Assembly (NCBI GenBank): GCA_965221795.1
Contig: OZ244914.1
Location: forward strand, 1,984,001-2,048,000
DNA length: 64,000 bases
Source: VYFG01 sp965221795
Lineage (GTDB): Bacteria > Pseudomonadota > Gammaproteobacteria > Arenicellales > Poriferihabitantaceae
Reading direction: 5' to 3'
The translations under genes and the position numbers were made by a program. Position 1 is the stretch's first letter. Each line of letters opens with the position of its first letter. Under the pieces are notes generated by a model. It was not told where the DNA came from, did not search any database, and saw only the letters and a list, made by a program, of their open reading frames with translations. Positions 28,520-36,567 of the stretch are shown here, piece by piece.

Positions 28520-29721
28520 ACCGAACGAATCTGGATCAACTGGTGGCGCAGGTGCAGTCGTTTGCCGCGGCCCAACGCTCTGATGCGGTGCTGTTCCTGG
28601 GACACCCCACCGACCCCATCCCCCGAGCCCTGATCCTGGATCGGGACCTGCCGGTCTGGGCCCGGCTGCTGTGGTGTTATTTTCGTACCCGCTCGGACCA
28701 CCCGGCGACGGCCGACACCGCGCCCTCCTATTCGACGATCCGGAAGGACCTCGGCATTGGCAGTCGTGGTACGGTATCCGCCGCCATCTGTGCGTTGCGG
28801 GTGACGCGCTGGATCACCCTGCTACCAGCCTCAAAGGAGCGGCACCAGATCTACCTGTTGCACAATGCCCCGCTGACCTGGCGACAGGCGATTGAGCTGG
28901 ATGCCGACTACCCGGCTCGGCTGGAAGAGGCAATCCATTCCCCTCGCCCGCAGATCCGTGCCTTGGCCAGACGCATGCTGGAGGGTAGCCTGGAAACCGC
29001 AGAACAGGAAGATCCGCGGACCGAATCGTATCGTCTGGCCTCCTGCCTGGAAGCGGAGGACCGTGCGGCTCTCGGCCGTTATCGAATCCGCGGGGTCGTC
29101 GAACCGATCAGCCTCCCGGCCGCCGCTCCGGTGTCGTCGGAGTCCGAAGCTTCGGTGCTGGACTTCCATGAGGAGATCCTCGGCATTTCCGCAGACCTGC
29201 AACCGCTGGCCGTCCTGAAACTGCAGGCGGTCCCGGAGAAATGGCGGCAGGCGATCCTGGATGACCTTGCGGTCCGGGTGCTGGAGCGAGCGGATGGAGC
29301 CGATCCCATCCGATCGCCACTGGCCTACCTGCAGTGGATGGTCAACGAATGGCAGAAGTCGGGGGAGTTGCCGCTCAGTGGTCGGGGGGAGGAACTCCGT
29401 CGCCGGCAGCAGGCCCTGCGGGCCGAGCAGGAGCGACAGGCGGATACCCCGCGTCAGGAGGAACTGCGGCGGCTGGGCACCGATCTGCAGCACTTCCAGC
29501 GGTTGCAGTCGTACCAGGAGGCCCAGGGGGTGCCGAACGAGTGGGTGAACCAGCAACTGCGCCAGACCCAGGAGCAAATCGAAGCCCTGCAGTCGGGAGG
29601 GCGTCATGGGGTCTCCTGCGCCTTGGAAAAGAGCGTTGGCGGGCCCGGACACGGGTGGCCCCCAGGGAGCCACTGTGAAAAATCCAATGATTTGACAGAA
29701 GATGATTCGAAATTCCAATAA
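28516..29721 (+). CDS. STY4528-type pathogenicity-island replication protein
   Basis: 401 residues from the ATG at 28516. The N-terminal region DRDLPVWARLLWCYFRT...SYSTIRKDLGIGSRGTVSAAICALRVTRWITLL is a winged-helix DNA-binding domain typical of this ICE family. The C-terminal third is a charged coiled coil (RRQQALRAEQERQADTPRQEEL). The last about 22 codons lie inside the first copy of the repeat array, so this tail is repeat-encoded. Placement directly before the palindromic array suggests it acts on it. Confidence 0.85.
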   Translation: MNRTNLDQLVAQVQSFAAAQRSDAVLFLGHPTDPIPRALILDRDLPVWARLLWCYFRTRSDHPATADTAPSYSTIRKDLGIGSRGTVSAAICALRVTRWITLLPASKERHQIYLLHNAPLTWRQAIELDADYPARLEEAIHSPRPQIRALARRMLEGSLETAEQEDPRTESYRLASCLEAEDRAALGRYRIRGVVEPISLPAAAPVSSESEASVLDFHEEILGISADLQPLAVLKLQAVPEKWRQAILDDLAVRVLERADGADPIRSPLAYLQWMVNEWQKSGELPLSGRGEELRRRQQALRAEQERQADTPRQEELRRLGTDLQHFQRLQSYQEAQGVPNEWVNQQLRQTQEQIEALQSGGRHGVSCALEKSVGGPGHGWPPGSHCEKSNDLTEDDSKFQ

Positions 29722-30474
29722 GAGATCCGGGGTCGAGGGCCGAACACAGCCCTCGGCCGTTCTGAAAGTGGCCCCCAGGGGGCCACTAGGAGACGGATCC
29801 TCCTGAGATGGGTCGGTACGATGATCGTACCGCCGGATGGGCCAGTACGATGATCGTACTGCCGGGCGGAGACCGGTACGATGATCGTACCGATGGAAAG
29901 ACCGTACAACGTAGTAGTAGTTTCTTTTTAAAGAAAAACTACTACTACCGCCTTTGGATTTCCTTGACGAACCGGGAAAAAACCGGGAAATTCCTGGCGC
30001 TTCCGGCTGGTGGCCCCCAGGGGGCCACTGTGAAAAACCCAATGATTCGACAGAAGATGATTCGAAATTCCAACCAGAGGCCCGGTAGTCGAGGGCCGTA
30101 CGAAGTCCCCGGCCGTTCCGAAAGTGGCCCCCAGGGGGCCATCCTGGGAACCGGCTCTCCTGAGGTGGATCAGTACGATCATCGTACCGCCAAGCGGGGA
30201 CCGGTACGATGATCGTACCGATGGGAAGACGGTACAACGTGGTGGTGGTTTCTTTTTGCCAGCAGGAAAACGACTGCCAGTGCCTTGGTATCTCCTTGGC
30301 GAACCGAGGAAAGCCGGGAGATTTCCGGCGTCTCAAGCGGGTGGCCCCCAGGGGGCCACTGTGAAAAACCCAATGACTTGACAGAAGATGATTCTAAATT
30401 CCAATCAGAGGTCCGGTAGTCGAGGGCCGAACGCAGCCCCCGGCCGTTCCGAAAGTGCCCCCCCGAGGGTCACC
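29655..30474. repeat. A-B-A-B-A palindromic repeat array (candidate origin or centromere)
   Basis: Module A (about 130 bp) occurs at 29655-29786, 30010-30142 and 30341-30474. Each copy starts and ends with the palindrome GTGGCCCCCAGGGGGCCAC or a close variant and encloses a conserved core (tgtgaaaaaycccaatga, then gacagaagatgattc). Module B (about 200-220 bp) lies between the copies and carries GTACGATGATCGTAC palindromes: three in the first B (29816-29830, 29845-29859, 29876-29890) and two in the second (30173-30187, 30204-30218). No gene is supported in it. Its place between the STY4528-type and PFL_4669 genes fits a replication origin or parS-like site. Confidence 0.85.
29911..29948. repeat. 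Long hairpin in the first B module
   Basis: gtagtagtagttt pairs with aaactactactac (13 bp), enclosing a second short stem. The second B module keeps the left arm as gtggtggtggttt but has lost most of the symmetry. It could be a single-strand origin structure or a transcript terminator. Confidence 0.6.
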
Positions 30475-30509
30475 CGGGGATGGGACTTCCATCGCCGGAG
30501 CATCGACCG

Positions 30510-31286
30510 ATGAACGCGGCGACCGCACCCGAACCGAAGCGTCCCGGACCCATCCAGGGCGAGATTGAGGCCCGGTTCCATACCGGCGAAGCAGTGGCAC
30601 TGGTCCGGGGCCGCCAGTCCGGGGCCGGCAAGTCGCCGATTATCGGCCTCACCGGATTTTCCCGTCGTGCCCATCAACTGATGGCCGGATCCCGACACCG
30701 GGACCCCTTTGCCGACTGGGGGTTGCTCGAGATCGAGGTCCGGCTCCAGGAGACCAGTGACCATATGCAGGCCCAGGGGAAGACCCTGACCGACCTGCGC
30801 CAGCAACGGCTCGACCCCGGCGTCCGCGATTCGTCGCGTGTGGCCTTCGAAACCCGTCACTGGTCGGCTGAACCTGTAGTCGAAAAAATGATTCTGGGAC
30901 ACTATGCCACCTCCGCACTGTACTGCCTGATTCAATTCGACGAACTGGTGTTGCTGGCCAAGGGTCTGCAGCATCATCGGCTACTCCCGCCGACCCAGGC
31001 CCGGAAACTCATGGATGAAGCCGGCCGCAAATTGCGCGCCCTGTTCCAGCTCGGCAGCCGGTATCAGTATTGCGGCTGCACCCGCGATGACCTGCTCCGG
31101 AAAACCCGGGTCGGCCTCCGCGCGGTGGAAACACTCACGGCGTCGGGATATATCGATCGCCGGATGTTTTTCGGGGTCGACGACATCTGCCAGACCTACG
31201 GGAGCCTGGAGGCGGTGCCCGAATTTCTGCAGGCGGAACGATCGACCGACGCCGACGAGCCGACCGTCGAGGCCGGGACCGACTGA
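30510..31286 (+). CDS. ICE protein of the PFL_4669 family
   Basis: 258 residues from the ATG at 30510, which has GGAG 9 bases upstream; the frame is open further left. It matches the PFGI-1-class family by HYATSALYCLIQFDELVLLAKGLQHHRLLP and FFGVDDICQTYGSLEAVPEFLQ. Function unknown; always found with DUF3158, to which it is coupled by a one-base overlap. Confidence 0.85.
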   Translation: MNAATAPEPKRPGPIQGEIEARFHTGEAVALVRGRQSGAGKSPIIGLTGFSRRAHQLMAGSRHRDPFADWGLLEIEVRLQETSDHMQAQGKTLTDLRQQRLDPGVRDSSRVAFETRHWSAEPVVEKMILGHYATSALYCLIQFDELVLLAKGLQHHRLLPPTQARKLMDEAGRKLRALFQLGSRYQYCGCTRDDLLRKTRVGLRAVETLTASGYIDRRMFFGVDDICQTYGSLEAVPEFLQAERSTDADEPTVEAGTD

Positions 31287-31768
31287 TGGCACAGTGGACT
31301 GATGAGAACTTCACCTGCCCCGACCGCCGCGGCCGCCGCGTGCAGGAACTGGAGCAGGCGATCGAGGACCTGGCGGCCGATATGTATGCGCTGCGCTCGA
31401 ATCTCAACCGGAGCCTGGAACGAATCGGGGTGCACCGGGACCGGCAGGTGAAAGCCGCCGGGGGTACTCATGTGGTCAGTGCCCGGGTTCAGGGCATGAA
31501 CGGCCAGCTGGCGATCCGCTTCGGCTGGCGGGACCGCCGCACCCGAAAATACACCACCCGATCCCGGATCCTGGACGTCGACCGGGCCAGTGCTGCCTGG
31601 CTGATCGGATTGCCAGACCCGGAGCGGGAGGAGATCCTGACCCTGGACCGGCACCGCCGAATCCTCAACCAGCAGTACCGGATCACCTGGACCGAGCGCC
31701 AGTCCTTGCTGCAGTTCCATCAGGAAGAACAGGATCTGCAGGCCGCCCTGGATCGTCCGCAGGACTGA
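31286..31768 (+). CDS. DUF3158 family protein
   Basis: 160 residues. An N-terminal coiled coil (RVQELEQAIEDLAADMYALRSNLNRSLERI) precedes the conserved core VVSARVQGMNGQLAIRFGWRDRRTRKYTTRSRILD and WLIGLPDPEREEILTLDRHRRILNQQYRI. Typical neighbour of PFL_4669 in these elements. Function unknown. Confidence 0.85.
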   Translation: MAQWTDENFTCPDRRGRRVQELEQAIEDLAADMYALRSNLNRSLERIGVHRDRQVKAAGGTHVVSARVQGMNGQLAIRFGWRDRRTRKYTTRSRILDVDRASAAWLIGLPDPEREEILTLDRHRRILNQQYRITWTERQSLLQFHQEEQDLQAALDRPQD

Positions 31769-31797
31769 GTCCGATCGCCCTCTTGCCCTTGTGAAGA

Positions 31798-32103
31798 ATG
31801 TCCATGAAAGAGATTACCCATTCCATTTTCCGGGAAGCCCACGGACTGCTGGCCGGCGTGCCGGACCGGGGACGCCTGAGTTTCTTTGACCGGCAGGGGC
31901 TGGAGTCCCTGATCCTTGCGCGGCGGGCCCGTGCCCAGGATACGGGTCAGCTGGAGGACCAGCTCGCCGTGCTGACCCGGGCCGAGTGCTGGCTCGCCAG
32001 GCACCACTCCGACCGACAGGTTCCCGCCGCGGAACCCTCCGGGCCGGAGTCCTGGGGAGGGGCGAGAGCGGGGCCAATCGGACCCTCTGAACCGGGTTCC
32101 TGA
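31798..32103 (+). CDS. Small ICE protein of unknown function
   Basis: 101 residues from ATG 31798 (a second ATG at 31804). The first 75 residues (ITHSIFREAHGLLAGVPDRGRLSFFDRQGLESLILARRARAQ) look structured; the last 25 are low-complexity G/P/S. It is collinear with neighbours and similar in position to short ICE genes between DUF3158 and DUF3577. I do not recognise it. Confidence 0.55.
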   Translation: MSMKEITHSIFREAHGLLAGVPDRGRLSFFDRQGLESLILARRARAQDTGQLEDQLAVLTRAECWLARHHSDRQVPAAEPSGPESWGGARAGPIGPSEPGS

Positions 32104-32210
32104 AAAATCGATCCAGGATCTCCCCGGCAGAGCCCCCGGAGAAATGGCGCTTCCGGCAAGGGCCACTTCTCCGGGGCTTGCATTTTTGATTCGGAATGGA
32201 TAGGCTCACT

Positions 32211-32400
32211 TCCTCTTGAGGCTGGCAACCCGAACTGCCACCAGTACACGACGGCACCCTCGCGTGTGCGGCCCTCGGGCCCGGTGCTTTCTCTCTCAAT
32301 CCCGGGCTCCCGCCCGATTACCCGCATGGGGATGTACGGTCCCCATCCCGGGTCGGTCTTCGTCCTCATGTCCTGTTTTTTCCGGTATGAGGAACTGACG
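32211..32400 (+). promoter_or_regulatory. Four-hairpin leader, copy 1, before a DUF3577 gene
   Basis: The sequence from cttgaggctggcaac to the ATG folds as four hairpins: GTACACG/CGTGTGC (32244-32269), GGCC-CTCG-GGCC (32270-32281), CGGGC-TCCC-GCCCG (32303-32316) and ATGGGGA/TCCCCAT (32326-32346). The same series occurs before the second DUF3577 gene (33535-33722) with stems kept and loops changed. This suggests a structured 5' RNA regulating both paralogues, or a conserved DNA site. Confidence 0.65.
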
Positions 32401-32832
32401 ATGACCAACGAAACCCAATCCCCGGCCGAACGGCCGTATTTTGACTTGCACATTCAGGGAGTCGGCTATCTCAGCCAGATCCGTGAAGTGACGCCGACCA
32501 CAGGCTCGGCTTTCCTTGCCGCCACCGTGTCGGCCCTCTGGGGCCATATCGACCGCGTCCGGTACACTCACTTCGAGTGTCTGGTTTCCGGTGACTCGCT
32601 GGTGGCTCTCATCCGCCGCTTGCAGCCCGAGGTCGAGGCCGCCCGCAAGGTGCTGATGCGGTTCACCCTGAGTGACCTGACGGCCGAGCCGTTCGCCTTC
32701 CATAATGGCGATCGCGCCGGCAAGACCGGGATTCGGCTGAAGAGCCGTCTCCTGCGGGTTGCATGGGTACGGGTGGATGGCGAGCCGTTCTATCTGGCGG
32801 CGTCGGAGATGGAAGTCGAAACCGAGTCCTGA
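32401..32832 (+). CDS. DUF3577 (STY4534-type) ICE protein, copy 1
   Basis: 143 residues from ATG 32401. YFDLHIQGVGYLSQIREVTPTTGSAFLAATVSALWG and the ending VAWVRVDGEPFYL are the DUF3577 core. The family is an ICE replication/maintenance protein of unknown mechanism; the fold may be OB-like, which is inference. A second, longer paralogue is encoded at 33723, with the same leader. Confidence 0.85.
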   Translation: MTNETQSPAERPYFDLHIQGVGYLSQIREVTPTTGSAFLAATVSALWGHIDRVRYTHFECLVSGDSLVALIRRLQPEVEAARKVLMRFTLSDLTAEPFAFHNGDRAGKTGIRLKSRLLRVAWVRVDGEPFYLAASEMEVETES

Positions 32833-32880
32833 CCCTCCGGACGCGACTCCACTCAATCCGGGCTTTCGGGCCCTCCATTC

Positions 32881-32902
32881 CTGCGGGGAGATCGCCCCGC
32901 AG
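32881..32902 (+). promoter_or_regulatory. Hairpin in the leader of the DUF6573 gene
   Basis: CTGCGGGG pairs perfectly with CCCCGCAG around a 6-base loop, 45 bases before the next ATG. Part of the series of GC hairpins that precedes each gene in this stretch. Confidence 0.45.
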
Positions 32903-32946
32903 GGGGTGCTCGGTCTCCCCGTATTTCCTTTTCTGCGGAGGCGATC

Positions 32947-33378
32947 ATGAGCACTCAAACCCCATCGGCCGCGGCCGACGACGGTCCTTTCGGACCGGTG
33001 ATTTCGACCTATTCCCGTGCGCAGGCGATTGCGGACGGGATGCTGGTCGAAGTGGACGACCGGGCTCGGGAGGCGGGATTCCGCCTGCCGACCGCCCTCA
33101 CCCTTGCCGCCTGGCAGGACTGTGTGGCCTGGTCCGGGGACGATTCCCGGCGTCAGGTCCCCCAGGACGAATCCGGCCGCCTGTGGGATGTCCTGTATAT
33201 GGCCTTTTTTGCTATTCTCATCAATGGCCGGCAGGACCACACCCTGCGATTCCCGCTGTTTCGGGTACCCCGTGACGGGTACACGACCCAGGCCCGGGAA
33301 ACCCACCTCAAACTGATGGTGGGCCCTGGCGACGACGGGGGACCGGTGGTGACCATCGGTTTGCCGGATGAGGACTGA
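32947..33378 (+). CDS. DUF6573-like ICE protein
   Basis: 143 residues. Conserved features are PVISTYSRAQAIADGMLVEVDD, the QDESGRLWDVLYMAF segment, and LKLMVGPGDDGGPVVTI. The family occurs in conjugative elements and phages and has no established function. It lies between the two DUF3577 paralogues. Confidence 0.7.
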   Translation: MSTQTPSAAADDGPFGPVISTYSRAQAIADGMLVEVDDRAREAGFRLPTALTLAAWQDCVAWSGDDSRRQVPQDESGRLWDVLYMAFFAILINGRQDHTLRFPLFRVPRDGYTTQARETHLKLMVGPGDDGGPVVTIGLPDED

Positions 33379-33443
33379 CGGTCGTCGGTCCGTGGCCCAT
33401 GGAACCCGAGTCGGTCGCCCCTTCGGGGCGGCCGCACTCTCCC

Positions 33444-33478
33444 GGAACCCCGGCTTCGGTCGGGGGGTTCCTGTTTTC
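33444..33478 (+). terminator. Probable rho-independent terminator
   Basis: A GC stem with a TTCG loop (ggaaccccggc-ttcg-gtcggggggttcc) followed by a short T-rich run, 65 bases after the DUF6573 gene and before the second leader. The tract is weak. Confidence 0.5.
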
Positions 33479-33534
33479 GTTGATCTGGCTTGCCTGCGGT
33501 TGCATGGTTCGCCGGAGTCTGTTAGTCTGCTCCC

Positions 33535-33722
33535 TTCTTGAGGCTGGCAACCTGAACTGCCACCCGCACACGACGGCACCCTCGCGTGTGCGGCCTTCGG
33601 GCCCGGTGCTTTGTTTCAATCCCGGGCGTTCGCCCGATACCCGCATGGGGAGATTCCTTCCCCATCCGGGGCTGGTCTTCGTCCTCATGTCCCTGATTTT
33701 TTCCCTGCATGAGGAATGGACG
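33535..33722 (+). promoter_or_regulatory. Four-hairpin leader, copy 2
   Basis: Same order as copy 1: CGCACACG/CGTGTGCG (33565-33592), GGCC-TTCG-GGCC (33592-33603), CGGGC-GTTC-GCCCG (33623-33636), ATGGGGA/TCCCCAT (33645-33665). Compared with copy 1, loop 2 is TTCG for CTCG, loop 3 GTTC for TCCC and loop 4 gattcct for tgtacgg. In stem 1 a G-C pair is a G-T pair in copy 1. Confidence 0.65.
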
Positions 33723-34379
33723 ATGAGCGATGACACTTCATCCGATCGCGCGTACAACGTGATCACCCGGGGATTCGGTTATCTCAACCGGATCCGCGAA
33801 ATCCGCCCGCCCGCGGGCCCCTCGTACCTCGCCTGTGACGTGGCCCTGCTCCATGGGCTGGCGGACCGGGTCGAGAAGATCCGGTTCTCGTGCGTGATCC
33901 GCGGCTCATCGGCCGTGGCGATCGTGCGGCAGCACTTCACCACTGCCGACGGCACCGTGGCGTCGCCGGAGAGGCCGGTGATGGCCAGCCTGAGCCTCGG
34001 CGGCCTCCGTGCCGAGACCTTCGTCTACCGCAAGGGCGAGAAGCAAGGGCAGACCGGCATCGCCCTGCGCTCGACCCTGCTGGCCATCGAATGGCTGCGA
34101 ATCGGTCGTCAGGTCATCGACCTGAACGCCGGTCGGTCGGCGAGCGAGCCCGCGGAGCGGCCAGCCCCGGTGCCGAAAGAACCGGCGTTTGTCGCCGAGA
34201 TGCGGGCCGAGGTCCGCCAGTCGGGCACGGTGCAGTTGGCGAAGGATCACCCGGAGTTCGAGGAACGCCGGGCCTTCCTGCGCGATCACGGCTTCACCTG
34301 GAGCCGGTCGCAAGCGGCCTGGGTCCGCAAGTCGCCCCCCGAGGCGGGGACGACGCCGGAACCGGAGGCACCGTTCTAG
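33723..34379 (+). CDS. DUF3577 (STY4534-type) ICE protein, copy 2 with C-terminal extension
   Basis: 218 residues. The first 145 parallel the copy at 32401 (VITRGFGYLNRIREIRPPAGPSYLACDVALLHG...IEWLRIGRQVIDL). The extra C-terminal part, LAKDHPEFEERRAFLRDHGFTWSRSQAAWVRKSP, is a compact domain often appended to single-strand-binding-like or DUF proteins in mobile elements. Duplication with divergence is the simplest account. Role unknown. Confidence 0.8.
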   Translation: MSDDTSSDRAYNVITRGFGYLNRIREIRPPAGPSYLACDVALLHGLADRVEKIRFSCVIRGSSAVAIVRQHFTTADGTVASPERPVMASLSLGGLRAETFVYRKGEKQGQTGIALRSTLLAIEWLRIGRQVIDLNAGRSASEPAERPAPVPKEPAFVAEMRAEVRQSGTVQLAKDHPEFEERRAFLRDHGFTWSRSQAAWVRKSPPEAGTTPEPEAPF

Positions 34380-34389
34380 CGCGAAGTAC

Positions 34390-34540
34390 GACGGGGGAAG
34401 TCGACGGCCTTTCGAGGCCGTCGCTTCCCGCGATTTGCCAATCCATGGGCCAGTGGCCCATTCCCCCGCACGGGACGATTTCGTTCCCGGTGGGGCACGG
34501 TCGACTCCCGTGCTTTTCTTTTGTTACCTTGAGGAGTAGA
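34390..34540 (+). promoter_or_regulatory. Multi-hairpin leader before the coiled-coil membrane protein
   Basis: Four hairpins in a row: a long stem with a TTCG loop (34395-34430, core GACGGCCT/AGGCCGTC), tgggcc/ggccca (34446-34460), cggga/tcccg (34471-34489) and gcacgg/cccgtgc (34495-34513). They differ in sequence from the DUF3577 leaders but share the layout. A ribosome-binding site GAGGAG precedes ATG 34543. Confidence 0.45.
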
Positions 34541-34542
34541 CT

Positions 34543-34962
34543 ATGTCCACCCATTCGGAAAACGTCGACATTCAGGCGTATGAAATCATGGAGAAACACG
34601 GATTCGAAACTGGCGACATCGCCAAGCTTGCCAAGTATCTCGACCGGCACCAGAAGAGGACGATGCAGCCTTTTCTGGACCGGATTGATGCCAAGTTCGA
34701 GCAAGTTGAGGAGCGCTTCAATGCGCGATTCGAGCAAGTTGAGGAGCGCTTCAATGCGCGATTCGATCAGGTCGACGCCCGGTTCAATCAGGTTGAGGAA
34801 CGCTTCGACTCCAAGCTGGCGTTGCTGCAATTGAAGATGGTGTCCAGGAAACAAGCCTGGTGGATGCTCGGTGTCCTGCTGGCGACGGTGGTGCTGGTAC
34901 CGGAAGCTTTCGAACAAATGCTTCAGGTCTGGCACTCCATCCTGCTGCCGGGCCGCCCCTGA
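34543..34962 (+). CDS. Coiled-coil protein with one C-terminal membrane helix
   Basis: 139 residues. Soluble N-terminus (about 1-45), a coiled coil of 11-residue repeats (FEQVEERFNAR twice, then FDQVDARFNQVEERF; about 50-90) and a membrane helix (AWWMLGVLLATVVLVPEAF). The repeats are encoded by an exact 33-bp tandem duplication (34696-34728 and 34729-34761). DUF1640/Bdr-like architecture; function unknown. It is followed by a strong terminator. Confidence 0.6.
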   Translation: MSTHSENVDIQAYEIMEKHGFETGDIAKLAKYLDRHQKRTMQPFLDRIDAKFEQVEERFNARFEQVEERFNARFDQVDARFNQVEERFDSKLALLQLKMVSRKQAWWMLGVLLATVVLVPEAFEQMLQVWHSILLPGRP

Positions 34963-34993
34963 TCCCGCGGCTCCCGTGCGGAACCCTTGCAGA

Positions 34994-35020
34994 CCCCGAC
35001 TTCGGTCGGGGTTTTCTTTT
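34994..35020 (+). terminator. Strong rho-independent terminator
   Basis: CCCCGAC-TTCG-GTCGGGG followed by TTTTCTTTT. It closes the gene series that began at parA and separates it from the defence cargo. Confidence 0.85.
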
Positions 35021-35551
35021 GCCACCGGCTCGACTTTCCTACCCTGGTAGAAAACCGGCGCGCTGTCAATAGCGAAAGTTCATTGAATTTTAAAGGAAAA
35101 AAGTGCCCGGACTTTCCCTCGAGAAGCTTGAATAGGGAAATCGGCATGAAAAAGGGCAGTTTCCGGGCCACCCTGATTGATCGATAACTAACCGATATCT
35201 ACCAAGCGGGACACTTACCGTCATATCGCATCGGCGCAAAAGATTTCCGGTCAACAGCTCGTGCTTCCGGTAAGGGTCATTCGTCCGATCCGGATCCCGG
35301 TTTTTTGGGGGGGGGGGGGGGGGGGGGGTAAGGTCTCGGTATAGCCACGTTGGTGTAGAAGACTGTAAATGAAAGCACTGTTCAACGATTCGGTATTGAG
35401 CGTAACGGTGTCGTCCAGATTGAAAGAGTTGCAAAAGTCTGAAATCATAGGCGAGACCAGTCCGGTATCCTGCCTTCTTAAAACCAAGGTCCAATCCTCC
35501 ACCAACCGCTGAACAAGGAGAGTATGGCGCGTTCTGCTTCCCTTTTTTGCG
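35021..35551. other. Region without a confident gene, containing a 22-G tract
   Basis: About 530 bases before the minus-strand AbiJ-like gene. Two minus-strand frames cross the G tract (35251-35622 and 35090-35494). The part at about 35330-35530 (read minus) looks protein-like but I cannot assign it. It may be a decayed or phase-variable gene. Confidence 0.4.
35307..35328. repeat. Homopolymer of 22 G
   Basis: Preceded by TTTTTT. Runs of this length slip readily in replication and sequencing. The exact length should be treated as uncertain. Confidence 0.85.
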
Positions 35552-36379
35552 TCATGGCATATCGATCTGGGAATTGGCACCTCGTTTGGCAAGAAACGTG
35601 CATAGGCTGCAAGCAAGAGCAACGACGAGTTCAGCCTCTTCGCTGCTTACCGACTGACCTTCTTGAATATGGCGTGCACGACCAGATGCGTAGCCCCAGA
35701 TTTTTTCAACTGCAGTATCGAGCGGCTGGGGGAGATTCAGATGGCGGATAAGGCTCCCTAAAGTCCGCTTGGGTTTGCCAGAGACTTCCCGAGCCGTGCA
35801 TTCGAGAGCGGCCATGACATGCTGGATCGCACCCGTTACGTCTGGCTCCGGCCTTCGCGAAATATCCTGTAATGCCTCGCGGATTTCCCTGGCCGAGGAC
35901 ACATGGTCGTTCTCTTCAAGAATTTCTCCGACTTGCTTTGTGGTCTTCATGAATGTCTCGGATCCGCGATACATAATCAGGCCATCAGTCATTTGCCAAC
36001 CGATGCCATTTTCAACAAAGACTTCGTTCAGTTGCTCCTCAAATCTCTGTGCTCTTTTCATGTCCCAGGGACTAGCCAGGCTCTCGAAGACTTTTTCCGC
36101 TATGTCGTATACCTTGAACCATGGGCACCCGGAAATAAGATAGTACACCTCGTCCGATACGTTGGGATAATCAGTCCAGTTGGTTGGGTCTGGCCGTTTC
36201 TGAAGTACAAGGCAAACCACTTGGCGCATGGGCGTCGGGCCCATCCCCACATCTGCCGCGATCTGCGGAATAGCATCTCGCAATTCTTTCGGCGCATCTT
36301 CGCGTAACGAAATCTCCGGTTCTGGTATTCGATAACCGTGCCGAGTCGAAAACCGGGTTCCTTTGGGTTGCTTATTCAT
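35552..36379 (-). CDS. AbiJ-like abortive infection protein
   Basis: 275 residues. The start (RFSTRHGYRIPEPEISLREDAPKELRDAI) resembles AbiJ N-terminal domains, and the C-terminal half (about 150-270, ALECTAREVSGKPKRTLGSLIRHL...IWGYASGRARHIQEG) resembles the abortive-infection C-terminal HEPN-like domain, where an RH pair forms part of the RNase site. It probably halts growth of phage-infected cells by RNA cleavage. Assignment rests on motif memory only. It is AT-richer than the ICE backbone and stands next to a restriction locus. Confidence 0.5.
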   Translation of the reverse strand: MNKQPKGTRFSTRHGYRIPEPEISLREDAPKELRDAIPQIAADVGMGPTPMRQVVCLVLQKRPDPTNWTDYPNVSDEVYYLISGCPWFKVYDIAEKVFESLASPWDMKRAQRFEEQLNEVFVENGIGWQMTDGLIMYRGSETFMKTTKQVGEILEENDHVSSAREIREALQDISRRPEPDVTGAIQHVMAALECTAREVSGKPKRTLGSLIRHLNLPQPLDTAVEKIWGYASGRARHIQEGQSVSSEEAELVVALACSLCTFLAKRGANSQIDMP

Positions 36380-36567
36380 GGATTTTTCAATTTGCTGGTG
36401 CAGGGACGGGATCCCAACGATTAATCCATACTGTCAAGCAGGCTGGGCTTGGCAACCCAAACCGCACCTGCTCGGCAGTCTATAACATTTGCTATCATGC
36501 GCAATCGTCAAGGGCGTTGCAATGCGAATTGATTAGTGCCCTGAAATGTTTGATGAGCGACTCCTTT
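36380..36567. other. Short intergenic region
   Basis: About 190 bases, upstream of the AbiJ-like gene and downstream of the methylase (both minus). It probably carries the promoter of the AbiJ-like gene. Nothing specific recognised. Confidence 0.4.

Noticed and set aside
28831..30336. 501-codon open frame on the minus strand
   Set aside because: It runs antisense through the replication gene and the repeat array and owes its length to GC-rich repeats; no family resemblance.
29655..30474. CRISPR array
   Set aside because: Repeats are 130-220 bp modules with palindromes and only two or three copies, without regular spacers or cas genes.
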